A stretch of DNA of 64,000 bases. Source: Diplonema papillatum. Its lineage: Eukaryota; Euglenozoa; Diplonemea; Diplonemida; Diplonemidae. Below are positions 21,082-31,849 of this stretch, in pieces. The stretch spans positions 62,001 to 126,000 of the forward strand of contig JAPJBO010000636.1 in NCBI GenBank assembly GCA_030068145.1, given 5' to 3'. The position numbers were made by a program, and so were the translations under genes. The notes under the pieces were generated by a model, which was not told the origin of the DNA, did not search any database, and saw only the letters and a list, made by a program, of their open reading frames with translations. Numbering within the stretch: the stretch's first letter is position 1; each line of letters opens with the position of its first letter.

Positions 21082-24000
21082 ATGCTGCGTTTCAGCATCG
21101 CCGTACTGTGCTCACATTTACTCGCGAGTGCAGCAGCGGTGGAGTGTGGAGAGCAAGTTGACAAAGATGCCTGCAGCGGACAGACCGGGTGTGTCTGGTA
21201 CAAGGAAGCCGGGCCTTGCACGGAGGAGAAGTACGAGACGTGCCCCGAGCTGGACGTCGTGTTCTTGATCGACGTTCGGGTCTCGTTCAACGCGTCGTTC
21301 GGCGCCTATGCCAGCGGCTACGACGCGTTCCTGGGGATGCTGCACGCCTGGGCGGTAGCGGCGCCTGTGGTGGACGGGGGGCTGCGGGTGGGGCTGGTCC
21401 CGTTTCGGGGTTCCACGGCGACGGAGGCGACGACGCCGATCACGGCCAACCGGACGGAGTTCGCGGACGCGGTGGCCGCGCGCCGGGCGGCCGGCGTGGG
21501 CCAATGGAGGGGCAATGACGTGGACGTGGACAGCGTCCAGAAGGACATCGCAGCCCTTTTCGCGGCCGTCGACTCGCCCGGGAACCGGAAGGTGGTGGTC
21601 ACCTTCGCCGCCGGCGATTTTTCCAGCAGCGGCCTGCGAGAGACGTACACAGCGACTCCGGATGTCACGTCGCTTGGGGTGGGCATCTGGGACGAAAAGA
21701 ACGACGCGGGCAAGGACGGCCTGTGGGGCAGTCTCGCACCCCTCGCCACCTTCCCCCCGGCGAACCACGTGACCGTACTGACATTGGACGAAGTTCCCGA
21801 CCTCTTCGCCGGGATGTGCGCGGCGACCGAGTTTCTCGGGAAGCAGCTGAACGCGCCGCCGGAGCCGGAAAGCGGATGCCCAGGGCTGCTTGACGAGCAA
21901 GCCTGCGGCGGAGGGGACGGCTGCGTCTGGATCGGCGGCGAGGGGTTGTGCACCGAGAAGAAGTTCGAGCACTGCCCGGTGGTGGACGTCGTGGTGCTGT
22001 TCAGCCAGTGCACCGGGTTCATAGACGCCATCGGGAAGCACCCAGTGGGCTACGTCGCTTTGCTGGAGATGCTCTCCGACTGGATCGCCGGCATGCCCAC
22101 CGCAACGGCGGGCAAGCCGGGTGATCCGCTCACGAGAGGCATCCGCGTGGGGTTGCTTGAGTTCCCGTTTGTCGCCGGTTCGCTGGTGCAGCCGATCACG
22201 GGCGACCAGGCGGCGTGGAGGAGCACGCTGCAGCAGCACGCGATGCTCTTTAAATCAAGGGGCCCGCATAAATTGAACCTCGACGATGCCTTCGGGGAGG
22301 CGCGGGGCATGTTCGCGGCGGCGAGAGCCACGGACCCCGGGCGGCGGGCTGTAGTCCTGGTCTTCTCAGCCGCCTCCGTTTTGTACGACGACAACAACGA
22401 AGCGGCGAAGCTCGTCGCCGAGAACGTCACCACGTTCACCTTCCCCATTGAAGACGCGTTCAACGGCGACCCGCTGACTCTGCACCCGTTCACGTCCATG
22501 CCGACGGCCCAGCACAATGTTCCGGTGGGGATCGACAGCATCCCAGAGCTCCTCGGCGGAATCTGCGACGAAACCAGCTTCTTGGGCTCCGCCCTCTCCG
22601 CGCCGAGGCAGTTCGGCGGCGCGTGTGCGCAGATCGCCGACCGGCAGGCGTGCGGGGACTGGGCCGGCGAGGAGTGCGTCTGGTACAACGGCACGGGCCC
22701 GTGCGCCGCGAAGAAGTACGCGGAGTGCCCGCCGGGCGCCGACGTCGTCGTGATGTACACGTCGAGCGACCGGATGGCCGGGTTCGGCGGCAAGGACATC
22801 GGGTACCCCACGTTTTACGAGATGCTACGCGAGTGGCTGGACGGCATGCCCCTCGCAGGCACCGACGCCGCCGGGAACGTCGTCTCGGACGGCCTGCGGG
22901 TGGGACTGATCCGGTATGGCTACTACAACATCAAGACGACGCCGATGCGGGCCGATTTCGAGTCGCTTGCGGCGGACCTGCAGGCGGACCAGCTGCGCTT
23001 CGAACCCATCCTGTCGACGAATATTCAGTTCAGCTCCGCACTGGACGCGCTCGAGCAGCTGTTCGAAGACGCAGAGGAAACCGGGCCGGGGCGGCGGAAG
23101 GTGGTGGTGGTGGTGGCCATGGAGGGGGTGACGAACTACGGAACGAGTGCCGTGCAGGTTCTCGCCAGTGCGGGGGTCACCTCGCTGGTGCTCGCGGTCG
23201 ACGATGATCCTGCGTCCAGGTACGGGGCGACGCTGACCCCGCTGGCCAGCTTCCCTTCGAAGGACCACTGGACGTCCACGCCGGCTGCAGACCTCCCACG
23301 CCTCCTCGCAGGGCTGTGCGATGAGGCTGAGTTCCTCGGGCGGGCAATCCTTTCGCCCGCGGCCGAGCCCGGGGGAGAGTGCACGCGCGTAGCGGACGCC
23401 GCGGCGTGCGAGGCGGCGGGAGGGTGCGGCTGGCATGAAGGCGCCGGGGCGTGCGTCGCGGCGGGGTTCGCGGGGTGCCCAGCGATGGACGTCGTCGTCG
23501 TGTTCGACTCGACGAAGGGGTTTTCGCTGGGGTTCGGCGCCCACCCCATGGGATACACGGCGTTCCTCGGCATGCTCGGGGACTGGATAGCGGACCTCCC
23601 CATGCCGAAGGCGGACGCCTCCGGGAAGCTGGTCACGGAGGGCGTCCGGGTGGGCATCGTGCAGTTCTGGGAGTCTGCGCACCAGCCGGGCTCCAAGACG
23701 ACCGAGCTCCGGTCGGACCGGGGCCAGCTGTTTCTGGACCTGCAGTGGCACGCGCTGGTGTACAACAAGCTTCCGACCGCGACCTTGCTGGACGACGCCC
23801 TCAAGAACGTGGGCAAGATGCTTGCGGCCGGCACCGGCACTGGGCCGGCGCAGCGGAAGATCGTCATCCTGTTCTCGGCGGGCGCGGTGCCGCCGGCGGA
23901 CAACCTGGGGCCGGCGGCGGTTGTTCTCGCGTCCGCCGGAGAGATGACGTTCAGCATCGCGATCACCGGGCAGTTTGCGGGGGGAGCGGAGGAGGGGCTG

Positions 24001-25263
24001 CGGCCCCTCGGCAGCCTGCCACATGCCAACTTCTACACCGCGGCTCCGCTCGACGCGGTGCCGGAGCTCCTCGCCGGGCTGTGCAACGCTTCCTCATTCA
24101 TGGGCAAGCAAGTGCTCGCGCGGGAGTGGGGCGACGACTGCGCCCGGACCGCGAAGGACGAGGCTGCGTGCCAGGGTCTCCCCGGATGCGCGTGGTACCG
24201 CGGTGTCGGCCCGTGCACCCACGAAGCGTATGCGGACCACCCGGGGATGGACGTCGTCGTCCTGATCGACGCGAGCGATGTCCTTGAAGCTCCGTTCGGA
24301 GACTACGACGCCGGGTACCCCGTCCTCATTGATGCCATCCGGCAGTGGGTGGACACCCTCCCCCTCGCCGCCGACGGGGGAGACGCCGGCTTCCGGGTCG
24401 GGTTCGTGCAGTTCTTCGGGAACAGCTACTTCCCGACCCCTATCTCAGGGGACGCCGCGCAGCTGTTCCGGGACTTGCACTTGCACGAGTTGGAGTTCGC
24501 TGCGTCAACGGAGAGTCGGTCGGAGCCTGTGGCCGCGTTTGAACACGCGTCGGGGATGCTGGCAAAGGCGTCGTCCGCTGGTTGTGTGGCGAGAGCGAAG
24601 ATGATAGTCTCGTTCTTCGTGAACTCAGCGGCGGCCGACGACTTCGGGCGGGTCGACGGCGTCGTGAAGGACCCGGCCGTGCGGGCGAAGTGCGTCGTCC
24701 TCGAAGACGGCGGGTCCGTCGGCAGCCACGCCGGGTTCTACCCCTTCGCCAGCGACCCCGCCGAGGACAACTTCGCGCCCGTCCGCCTGAGCGCGGTCGT
24801 CTCCCTGCTGGCGAACGCCTCGCAGGCGGCCGCCCCGGCCCCAGCCGCGACGGCGGCCCCTGCCACAGCTTCACCCCCGACCGTGGCCCCGGCTCCTCCC
24901 ACGTCGCACCCGACGCTCGCCCCGAACACCACCCACGCCCCCGTCACCACCGCTCCGCAGACGAACGCTCCGCCGACGGGCGCTCCGGACACGGCCGCGC
25001 CCGCCGGCATCCCCAGCGACTCGCCGGCGAACGCCACCGGGTGCCAGCGCGAAGAGGACGACGGGATCGTCACCATCGTGATCACCGCCGCGGTCAGCGC
25101 AGCGGCGGCGCTGCTGGTGTCGGGGATCGTCTTCTGGGCCGTCCTCAAGCAGCACGCGTCCGGCGCCCCGCAGGCATACCCAATTCCGACGAACCGGCAC
25201 GAGCTTCTGAACGAGATGCACCTCGTGAACCTCGAATCCAGCGACACGATTCGGACGAATTGA
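21082..25263 (+). CDS. Five-module VWA-like, Cys-rich type I membrane protein
   Basis: 1393 residues, single exon. Signal peptide about 1-19 (MLRFSIAVLCSHLLASAAA). Five modules begin at about residues 22, 266, 515, 767 and 1020. Each starts with a short Cys cluster (C, about 8 residues, AC, about 6, CxW, about 6, C, about 7, CP) and continues into an alpha/beta domain of about 200 residues whose DVVVL strand, GxRVGLxxF strand, GRRKVVVVVA strand and closing LLAGLC segment match a von Willebrand A fold. The metal-binding DxSxS motif is missing or altered in all modules (DVRVS, FSQCT, YTSSD, FDSTK, DASDV), so metal-dependent ligand binding is doubtful. A Pro/Thr/Ala-rich stalk (about 1245-1320), one membrane helix (about 1328-1355) and a 38-residue tail follow. 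Likely a surface adhesion or structural protein; the family assignment is by fold pattern only. The start is fixed by the signal peptide and the conserved 5' copies. Confidence 0.85.
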   Translation: MLRFSIAVLCSHLLASAAAVECGEQVDKDACSGQTGCVWYKEAGPCTEEKYETCPELDVVFLIDVRVSFNASFGAYASGYDAFLGMLHAWAVAAPVVDGGLRVGLVPFRGSTATEATTPITANRTEFADAVAARRAAGVGQWRGNDVDVDSVQKDIAALFAAVDSPGNRKVVVTFAAGDFSSSGLRETYTATPDVTSLGVGIWDEKNDAGKDGLWGSLAPLATFPPANHVTVLTLDEVPDLFAGMCAATEFLGKQLNAPPEPESGCPGLLDEQACGGGDGCVWIGGEGLCTEKKFEHCPVVDVVVLFSQCTGFIDAIGKHPVGYVALLEMLSDWIAGMPTATAGKPGDPLTRGIRVGLLEFPFVAGSLVQPITGDQAAWRSTLQQHAMLFKSRGPHKLNLDDAFGEARGMFAAARATDPGRRAVVLVFSAASVLYDDNNEAAKLVAENVTTFTFPIEDAFNGDPLTLHPFTSMPTAQHNVPVGIDSIPELLGGICDETSFLGSALSAPRQFGGACAQIADRQACGDWAGEECVWYNGTGPCAAKKYAECPPGADVVVMYTSSDRMAGFGGKDIGYPTFYEMLREWLDGMPLAGTDAAGNVVSDGLRVGLIRYGYYNIKTTPMRADFESLAADLQADQLRFEPILSTNIQFSSALDALEQLFEDAEETGPGRRKVVVVVAMEGVTNYGTSAVQVLASAGVTSLVLAVDDDPASRYGATLTPLASFPSKDHWTSTPAADLPRLLAGLCDEAEFLGRAILSPAAEPGGECTRVADAAACEAAGGCGWHEGAGACVAAGFAGCPAMDVVVVFDSTKGFSLGFGAHPMGYTAFLGMLGDWIADLPMPKADASGKLVTEGVRVGIVQFWESAHQPGSKTTELRSDRGQLFLDLQWHALVYNKLPTATLLDDALKNVGKMLAAGTGTGPAQRKIVILFSAGAVPPADNLGPAAVVLASAGEMTFSIAITGQFAGGAEEGLRPLGSLPHANFYTAAPLDAVPELLAGLCNASSFMGKQVLAREWGDDCARTAKDEAACQGLPGCAWYRGVGPCTHEAYADHPGMDVVVLIDASDVLEAPFGDYDAGYPVLIDAIRQWVDTLPLAADGGDAGFRVGFVQFFGNSYFPTPISGDAAQLFRDLHLHELEFAASTESRSEPVAAFEHASGMLAKASSAGCVARAKMIVSFFVNSAAADDFGRVDGVVKDPAVRAKCVVLEDGGSVGSHAGFYPFASDPAEDNFAPVRLSAVVSLLANASQAAAPAPAATAAPATASPPTVAPAPPTSHPTLAPNTTHAPVTTAPQTNAPPTGAPDTAAPAGIPSDSPANATGCQREEDDGIVTIVITAAVSAAAALLVSGIVFWAVLKQHASGAPQAYPIPTNRHELLNEMHLVNLESSDTIRTN

Positions 25264-26125
25264 AGGCATCCAGCTTCCTCTTCCCGGAGTATCAGGAGGG
25301 CATATCACGTCTTCGACACCCGAGGAGGGTCGATGCCACGAGTAGACTCCTGATCTCGCTTGTGTTCCAGCAACGATTTGGGTGCCGCTGAGCCGATTGC
25401 TTTGCCAGCGAACCCACAACTTCGTGCCCGTCCGCCTGAGCGCGGTCCTCTCCCTGCTGCACCGCGCCGCAGACAAACGCTCCGCTCCGCCGACGGGCAC
25501 GACCGCGCCCGCCAGCGACTCGCCGCCGGGTGCCAGTGCGAAGAGGACGACGGGATCGTCACCATCGTGATCACCGCCGCGGTCAGCAGGGGTCATCACA
25601 TCTTCGACTCCCGAGGAGGGTCGCTGCGACGATTGGACTCCTGGTCTCATTTGTGTTCTAGCAAGAAGTGTGGTGCTAATGAGCCGATTGCACTCAATTG
25701 TACTGACATCTTTGTTGTCTGCTGTTCTGTACTCAAGAAGAAACACGTCCGGAACTGACAATGACCCCCTGCTTCGTGTCCCGTGCGCTGCTGGCTGCAA
25801 CATGTATCCGGGGGAAGACGCCTTCTTGTGCACGCGGAGCAGCGAGCAGCGTCGTGTTTCGAACTATTCGATTTATTTTCTGCGGCGCACCTTGGGGCTT
25901 GGCGCTCGCGCTGAACATAAGCTCGTCGAGACGGTCAGCCGCGCCCCGCAGTCTTGGCCAACTTCCTCAACGTGGTGCCTGGTCGTTGAGAGGAAGTTGG
26001 GTGACTTCATTTCGCCCTCATCGTGTCGCTGGACTCGGGATTAGAGGGGTCATCGACGTATCACGTCTTCGATTCCCGGGGAGTCACTCTGCGACACGGT
26101 TGGACTCCTGCTCTCATTTGTGTTC
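25262..26125 (+). repeat. Three tandem 3'-flank repeats of the VWA gene, with a gene-end remnant
   Basis: ATCACGTCTTCGAC, ACCCGAGGAGGGTCG, ACTCCTG and TTGTGTTC recur at about 25305, 25595 and 26060. Between the first two, 25415-25590 is a remnant of the gene's 3' end (stalk start CGTGCCCGTCCGCCTGAG, then GACGACGGGATCGTCACCAT of the membrane segment) with large deletions and frame changes. This mirrors the 5' copies upstream. Confidence 0.75.
25885..25935 (+). repeat. Dispersed repeat G, short piece
   Basis: GGCGCACCTTGGGGCTTGGC, GCTCGCGCTGAACATAAGC, TCGTCGAGACGGTCAGCC match the middle of 16248-16520. Confidence 0.6.
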
Positions 26126-26636
26126 AAGCAACAAACGGTACCAATGTGCCGATCGCTCATATGTTGTTGTCGTCTTGCATTCATTCCGTGATTCATGACA
26201 CCATGTCAAAAATCAATACTGCTTCCCTCGTTCCCTCGCGGCACTCCCTAGTGAGCACGGCTGTTAGAAGAAGCATTGGTCGGTATGCTTCTGCCAGGCA
26301 AAATAGCTGACCCTGCAGGTCGATTGCTGGGGAGCAACATGTGGTGAAAAGCTGAACGAGGAGGGCAGACCTGTAATTCTTTGCCATCGGATGTGGCAAG
26401 GTCGAAGGCCTAACAAAATATGCTCTCATATCTCTCCCACCGCTGGGAATCCATAAAATATCAGCAAACACAAAACATACACGCTCCATTCTTTTCAATC
26501 CCTCCCCAAGCTCACGGCCCACCCCAAGCCTCTAGGGTCAAACCGGAGGCTTCAAAAACGTCGACCTTACAATCCGCAAGTAACGCCAAAATACTCCATT
26601 CCGTGTATTCTTTGAAACTGGGCGTTTCTATATATG

Positions 26637-27903
26637 GTACGATGCCAAAAGGGGGGGGGGGGGGTTGGGCAGATGTTTTATGGCATAGTAAGATACTGGG
26701 CATGTGGGGTATGGGACCCATATCCCCCCAGAAACCATTTTTTCGGGCCGGTTTTGGGGCCAAATGCCCTCGGAGAGCCTTCTTCTGAGCGCAAAACTCT
26801 GTTTCTGTGGGTTTCGAGGCCCCGCACGGTGCACTCCAGCATCGTGTGGGGGTGTTAACTGTGCGGCCATAGTGTCGGGCGTGGGCACACCTGCTAGATC
26901 CAGTGTGCCACACCCGCAAATCCAGCGTGAAATCCACTGACACCCAAAAATCCAGTGCGGAATCCAGTGTGACACCCGCAAATCCAGTGTGAAACCCACT
27001 GTACACCAGCTAAAACAGTTCCCCAAGTTGGATCGAGTCACCTGTCGTCCAACGCAAATCAATCATCAAGGAGGCGAGGCCCCTGGTTGTTAAAAAAGCT
27101 GACCCCAGGTTCTTCTGGCAGTATTGGCAACTTTTATTGGCAGAAATCGGCTTGTCGGATCGAAAGAAGTGAGTTTGCTGCTGGTAACCTCACGAAGGCG
27201 ATGGCTAATCGTGTTCCCTTCTGCAGGTGTCGCACACGTCCGGCCAGGTGTTCGAACCGGGCACCACGTAGCTGGCGGTACGTGGTGTACGACACCTTTG
27301 CCGTTAGTTGGCCTTCTTCGTCCACCAGCCTGTGCTAGAAGGATTTGTGCGACGAACGTCTTGTGCACGACAGCTTTTCCGTGACCCACGACGTCGGTGG
27401 TTGCCTCCACGAGATCGTCGAATGCCTGCTGCCTCATGGGTCACCTTTGTCGGTCGCCCTCTGTACAGAGACCCCGGGCGCAATCGGGTCAAGTCCTGCA
27501 GCTTTCATCAGAAAGGCTCTCGTCGCTCTAAAGTGTCTCCGCATGGAGCCCTGTGACCTATCGGACTTCGTGTGCGTCTTGCCTTGCAAATTTTTGAGCC
27601 AATTCTTCGAACGAAACGCATTTACGAGTCACGCATTCTGAGAACAGAGTTAAGTTCCTGTTCTGGGTGGGTGCTGCCGCCGTAGCCATTGTACAGTCGT
27701 AACCCCACCTGGGGCCTCAAAGCCCACAACAACTGAGTTTTGCGCTCAGAAAAAGGTTCTCCGAGGGCATTGGACCCCAAAATCGGCCCGAAAAAATGGT
27801 TTCTGGGGGGGTATGGGTCCTATACCCCACATGCCCAGTATCTGACTATACCAGAAAACATCTGCCCAAACCCCCCCCCCCCCCCTTTTGGCATCGTCTC
27901 GTA
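26637..27903. mobile_element. Large inverted-repeat element, arms about 190 bp
   Basis: The left arm 26637-26823 and right arm 27713-27903 are diverged inverted copies sharing GATGCCAAAAGG, a G/C run, GGGCAGATGTTTT, TACTGGGCATGTGGGGTA and TTTTGCGCTCAG. The roughly 890-bp interior has short repeats of CGCAAATCCAGTGTG (26900-27005) and open frames with no recognised domain. A decayed piece of an arm is near 36020-36075. It is probably a non-autonomous DNA transposon. Confidence 0.6.
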
Positions 27904-28007
27904 TATTGTTTCCGCCCTCTTGTTACGGAGTTAACATGCTGTACACAGCCTGCGACATAACATGTTAAGACATGCCATGTGTCAAATACAGTGAAAGTCC
28001 CACGTGA

Positions 28008-28035
28008 TTCACATGTTATCAACATAACATGTGAA
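28008..28035. repeat. Perfect 12-bp-arm hairpin
   Basis: TTCACATGTTAT and ATAACATGTGAA flank a four-base loop. Additional ACATGTTA words lie just upstream (about 27958). Confidence 0.5.
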
Positions 28036-28219
28036 AGGTATCGCAGTACCACTTGGCAGCTACAATAGGATTGCGCAGTGAGAACGTGTCTGGGTGCACT
28101 GTACAACGCAGTATGCAGCGACACCTTCCGAAAGTGAGCCAAGGGCGAAGGACGTATCTGCGCGCAGAACGCGGGGAAGGGGAACGTGTTTTCCCAACTA
28201 CATTGAAGCCCCTTCCCGA

Positions 28220-28261
28220 CCGTAGCATCCGAGGAAGGTGCAAACTTGGAGGATGCTACGG
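28220..28261. repeat. Hairpin, 11-bp arms
   Basis: CCGTAGCATCC and GGATGCTACGG are inverted around a 20-base loop. The 28.0-28.6 kb surroundings contain an open frame (about 28053-28577) with no ATG start and no recognisable domain. Confidence 0.4.
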
Positions 28262-28945
28262 TAGCCGTGCACGGGTCTTGGGCGCGCGCCTCGTGCAGGG
28301 CGGGTGCATTGTGTTCCGCTGCGAAGTTCTCTCCCGGTGCAGTCCGGAGAGACCGGCGTCGAGTTTCGGCTCACAGCCGGTTCCCTCGGGCGGCAACCCT
28401 AAGGGAGAGAGAGCGCCAGACACAATCCATCTTAAAAAGGACCACACACGCACTGCCCAATGCACTATGCAGTGGCACCAGCTGAGTGTGGTAGAAGTGG
28501 GTCTCTGTCGACTTACTGCAACCCAAAATATCCGGGGTCGAGGCCTATATCATCCCCTGCTGCGCACCGCCACATAAAGAAACGAAGCGCCTCGTAGAAA
28601 ACCTGTCTTGGGCTAGTTTGACACTTGATGGGGGGAAGAACGAAGCGCTTTGTCTTGTTTTCGACAACAAATGGCAGAGGATTAGCTTCTATACCCACAT
28701 TCGGACTGCCAATCCAAATTTTGAAAAGCCGGCGGGGGAAAAGAAAAGAAATGACCCTCCACCATCACCCAGCCCCCGGCAGAGGTGGCCACTACTATGC
28801 AATCCGAGGCATTCAGGGCCCAGCATTGTCGTGAAGATACGTCGCGTCGCGCTGTGTTGAGCCAATTCCTGAGTGAGGACGCAAAAAGCCGTTGGCTGTC
28901 CACGTTGGGAAAATGTGCCTAGAGACCAAGCTAGTGCCCCTGCAA

Positions 28946-29132
28946 CAGGGGACTTTGGAAACCCGGTTTCCCGGTTTCAGGAACCGGGTTTTTCCGGTTT
29001 CGGTTTTTCAAAAAAGTAAAAATACTCGGTTCCAGGCACTCAGACACCCACAGGCACCGCAGTGCCCCAAAACCGGGTTTTTGGCTGAAACCGGCTTTTT
29101 TGCTCGGTCAGACAAAGAGCTAAAGTCCCCTG
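28946..29132. mobile_element. hAT-type MITE, copy 1 (187 bp)
   Basis: The ends are CAGGGGACTTTGG and CTAAAGTCCCCTG, typical hAT-like CAGGG termini. The interior is rich in AACCGGGTTT words, with GGCACTCAGACACCCAC. Copy 2, in the opposite orientation, is at 52140-52526. Target duplications are not clear at this copy. Confidence 0.6.
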
Positions 29133-29141
29133 AAAAGAAGA

Positions 29142-29416
29142 AAAAAAGAAAAAGGCCGCTCCTGGTCCAGGAACGTAGCGGTCAACCACAGCTTGCAAAC
29201 CTTGAGTCGGAGGCAGCACAGTGCCACAACCCCGTCCGTCCCCCAACCTGACCGTCTCGACGAGCTGGTGTTCAGCGCAAGCGCCAAGCCCCAAGGTGCG
29301 CCAAGCCTTGATGCTTTAGTTTGGGAAATCGGTAGCCACTTGACCCGTAGGCCCGTGGCTCTGCAGTACCGCCGAACACGTGAAGCTTGGCTCCCGTGTA
29401 GCAGGCTTTCCCTGGT
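29142..29416 (-). repeat. Dispersed repeat G, inverted copy
   Basis: Reverse-complement counterpart of 16248-16520, beginning 10 bp after the hAT-type MITE. The plus strand keeps the open frame with DRLDELVFSASAK and WEIGSHLTRRP. Confidence 0.6.
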
Positions 29417-29454
29417 ACCTGCGAAAGCTGAAGAAGAAAAAAACTGCGCACCAC

Positions 29455-29520
29455 ACACGAAGCTGAACCCCACAAGCACAAAGGTCGAAAGACACCAATC
29501 TGTACGCCCAATCTGTCCTG
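29455..29520 (+). repeat. Leader-like element, stray copy
   Basis: CACACGAAGCTGAACCCCAC, AAGCACAAAGGTCGAAAGAC and ACCAATCTGTACGCCC match the leader of the genes at 54456 and 55012. Here no coding region follows. Confidence 0.55.
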
Positions 29521-30186
29521 CCCTGCAACTAACCAGTAAAATAATAAAACAAAACTGCGCATCAAAACCGCATTTTTCCGTTACTCGCGCCCGCTTTCCC
29601 AGCGCACATGGCAAGAGCGTCGTGTGACGGCTAAACGGGTGGCGGGGAGGCGGACTTTTTATCAACCGCCGCAACTGATGCCGGCACACCTGCACTCGAT
29701 TAGGGCATACTCGGAATCGCGACCTTGAAGGCTTATTCACGAGGCAGGTGTCCTTCGTGGACGCCGAGCCTTGAGTGCGAGCCCCCTGCCTTGACCGTGT
29801 CTCAAACTAACCAAACCACCATGCGTAAAATTAACCAAGAGTCGCACCAACGTGATGAATAAGCGCGCGCCTATGACCCTTGCCCTTTCTTCCCCTAATT
29901 CGCTCGCGCAAACGTGTGCGTACAAGTTTGTGCATGCCTACCTGTGCAAATGATAAACAACCGAGGCAGCGCTGGCCACCCATCACCTGCGCACAAACAA
30001 AGGAAGCGCCAGATCCGTTTTTTTTGTTGAAATTTCTGAAGTTTCTGAAGGTGAAAAATCAAGAAATATTCAAGGTCATCATACCAGGCACTGTGCCACA
30101 CCCCAGGGGTGTGAGGGGGCCTTCCCAGAATCTTCTCTCTCGATCATGCTTCATTCGAGTACCGAAAGAAGCATGGGCACCGATGA

Positions 30187-30300
30187 TGCGTCCGTTCAAA
30201 GCTGGCGAGGAAGAAAACGGACGCCAAGCCACCGCGCGAAGTCGATGATTCGAATGGGAGCAAGCGCCTGGAGCACGACACGCGCGTGCCTGCCTTCATG
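30187..30300 (+). pseudogene. Remnant related to the small basic protein at 37.5 kb
   Basis: One plus frame reads ARKKTDAKPPREVDDSNGSK then RLEHDTRV, matching ARKGRVAKRPGEDDDSNECK then RQKHDT of the 37539 gene. No start codon precedes it and the frame continues into unrelated sequence. Confidence 0.45.
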
Positions 30301-30599
30301 GCCTCTGCACTTGCTGGCAGCGACGTCTCAAAGCCAAACATCTTGGCGCTAAGTCACTGGTGCCCTGTGCCAACTGGCTGTGACAACCTTGAATTGTTTG
30401 ACTTTTTCGGGGGGGTTTTCTCGGATTCTTGGGAAAAAGGTTTTAGTTTTATTACTGCCCCTCCCTCTCTTCCCTTCTTTCGTTCGACGTCTCTGTTGCC
30501 AACAATACGTCGGACCCTTCTATGGTGAACACCCTGTGACCGTAACGGTGCGGGTTTTTTACCGATACGGGCTACATAGCAACCTGCTCAACTGTGCTC

Positions 30600-30890
30600 G
30601 CTTTGGCACTTGCACTTTACATGCACTTGCTGGCTATACTACTGATCTGGTTTAAGTCCTGCCTGCATGGCGTCTGCACTTACAGGCTCTCAATGCTCAA
30701 CATGAGCTCGCTTGCCTTCATGGCACTTGCACTTTACAGCTTGCCTGCTTCATGGCCTCTGCACTTGCTGGCTACACTACTGATCTGGTTTAAGTCCTGC
30801 CTGCATGGCGTCTGCACTTACAGGCTCTCAATGCTCAACATGAGCTCGCTTGCCTTCATGGCACTTGCACTTTGCAGAGCTCAATGCACA
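30600..30890 (+). repeat. Tandem duplication, about 140 bp x 2
   Basis: ACTACTGATCTGGTTTAAG, TCCTGCCTGCATGGCGTC, CTCAATGCTCAACATGAGC and CTTCATGGCACTTGCACTTT occur twice (about 30636 and 30777). A short related piece is at 3620-3670. Confidence 0.65.
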
Positions 30891-31316
30891 ACATGAACGT
30901 TCGGTAGCCATCTGCACTGGATGACGGATGAAACCTAGGGATGGACACCCTTGATGCATGCGCTCGCAGACGTCGCAGTCTTGAAACTGGACAACGGCGC
31001 TGGTGTTGATAGTGCCTAAAGATGCGGGCCGGATGCAGGCACATGTGTTCGGAGAGGCACCGCGATGTACTTGGGCCACTGCGAGAGCTACAAAACCGGA
31101 GAGGCCGGCGTGTCGGCAGTAGCGCGAAAAGAAGATCTTCGCGGCACAAGTTGATTCATTTTTCTCTTCAAAATTCCAGATTCTCAGGGGCCACGAAAAC
31201 CCCTGACAGGATGGCGCAAACAAGCAAGGCAAGCAATAGAAAAGTCGCAAGACAACAGACGCACGTCGTCGGAAACACAAAGAAGAGCGAACTGAAAAGG
31301 AAGACGAAAGTACAGA

Positions 31317-31465
31317 TGGCAGAGCCACCGCCCAAAGGACGGATACCAAGGAAAGTCGAAAGACGCCAGACTGCACATCAACATCGGTTGATGGTGGCAA
31401 CGCAGAATATCAAAACGTGTCTGGGACTTTTGTGTCTGAGTGCACTGAACAGTAGACCGTGGTAG
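31317..31465 (+). CDS. Doubtful small basic ORF after a leader-like motif
   Basis: 49 residues (MAEPPPKGRIPRKVERRQ start). Its only support is that CGTCGGAAACACAAAG lies about 50 bp upstream of the ATG, as with the genes at 38486, 54456 and 55012. No domain is visible. Confidence 0.2.
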
Positions 31466-31775
31466 GGAAACTATAGATAGGGAAGAACCCCGGGGGTTGC
31501 AGGGCGGGATCTACGCTCACAAACAGCACCACTCCGCGCCCGAAACCACAGTATCAAGTGAGAGGAAATGGAAAGAGCACGAGAAAATGCCAGCCTTGGA
31601 GTTAGAAAAAGGACTCCTGGGATGCTTGTCCTTCACAAAAACCGCTGCGCGGAGCAGGTCCCCCGCCCGACACGTCAACACAGCCGATACTTCAGGAAGG
31701 GGTAGGAGTGGCTCGCCGCTGTGCTACTGCGCAAATACCCCCGAGGCTGGAGCGTAGGTTGTTGTCCCCTGTTGC

Positions 31776-31828
31776 GTCAAATGTGGTCGGAAATTGGGAT
31801 TTCTCCCCAATTTCCGACCACATTTGAC
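31776..31828. repeat. Perfect 23-bp-arm hairpin
   Basis: The left arm starts GTCAAATGTGGTCGG and ends AAATTGGG; the right arm is its exact inverse, separated by a 7-base loop. A T-run (TTTTTTTTGTG) begins 12 bp later, directly before repeat D. Confidence 0.7.
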
Positions 31829-31849
31829 CAGCGTGAGACATTTTTTTTG

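Noticed and set aside
21118-25833. Several long minus-strand and shifted frames over the VWA gene
   Set aside because: Shadow frames caused by high GC in the third codon position of the plus-strand gene.
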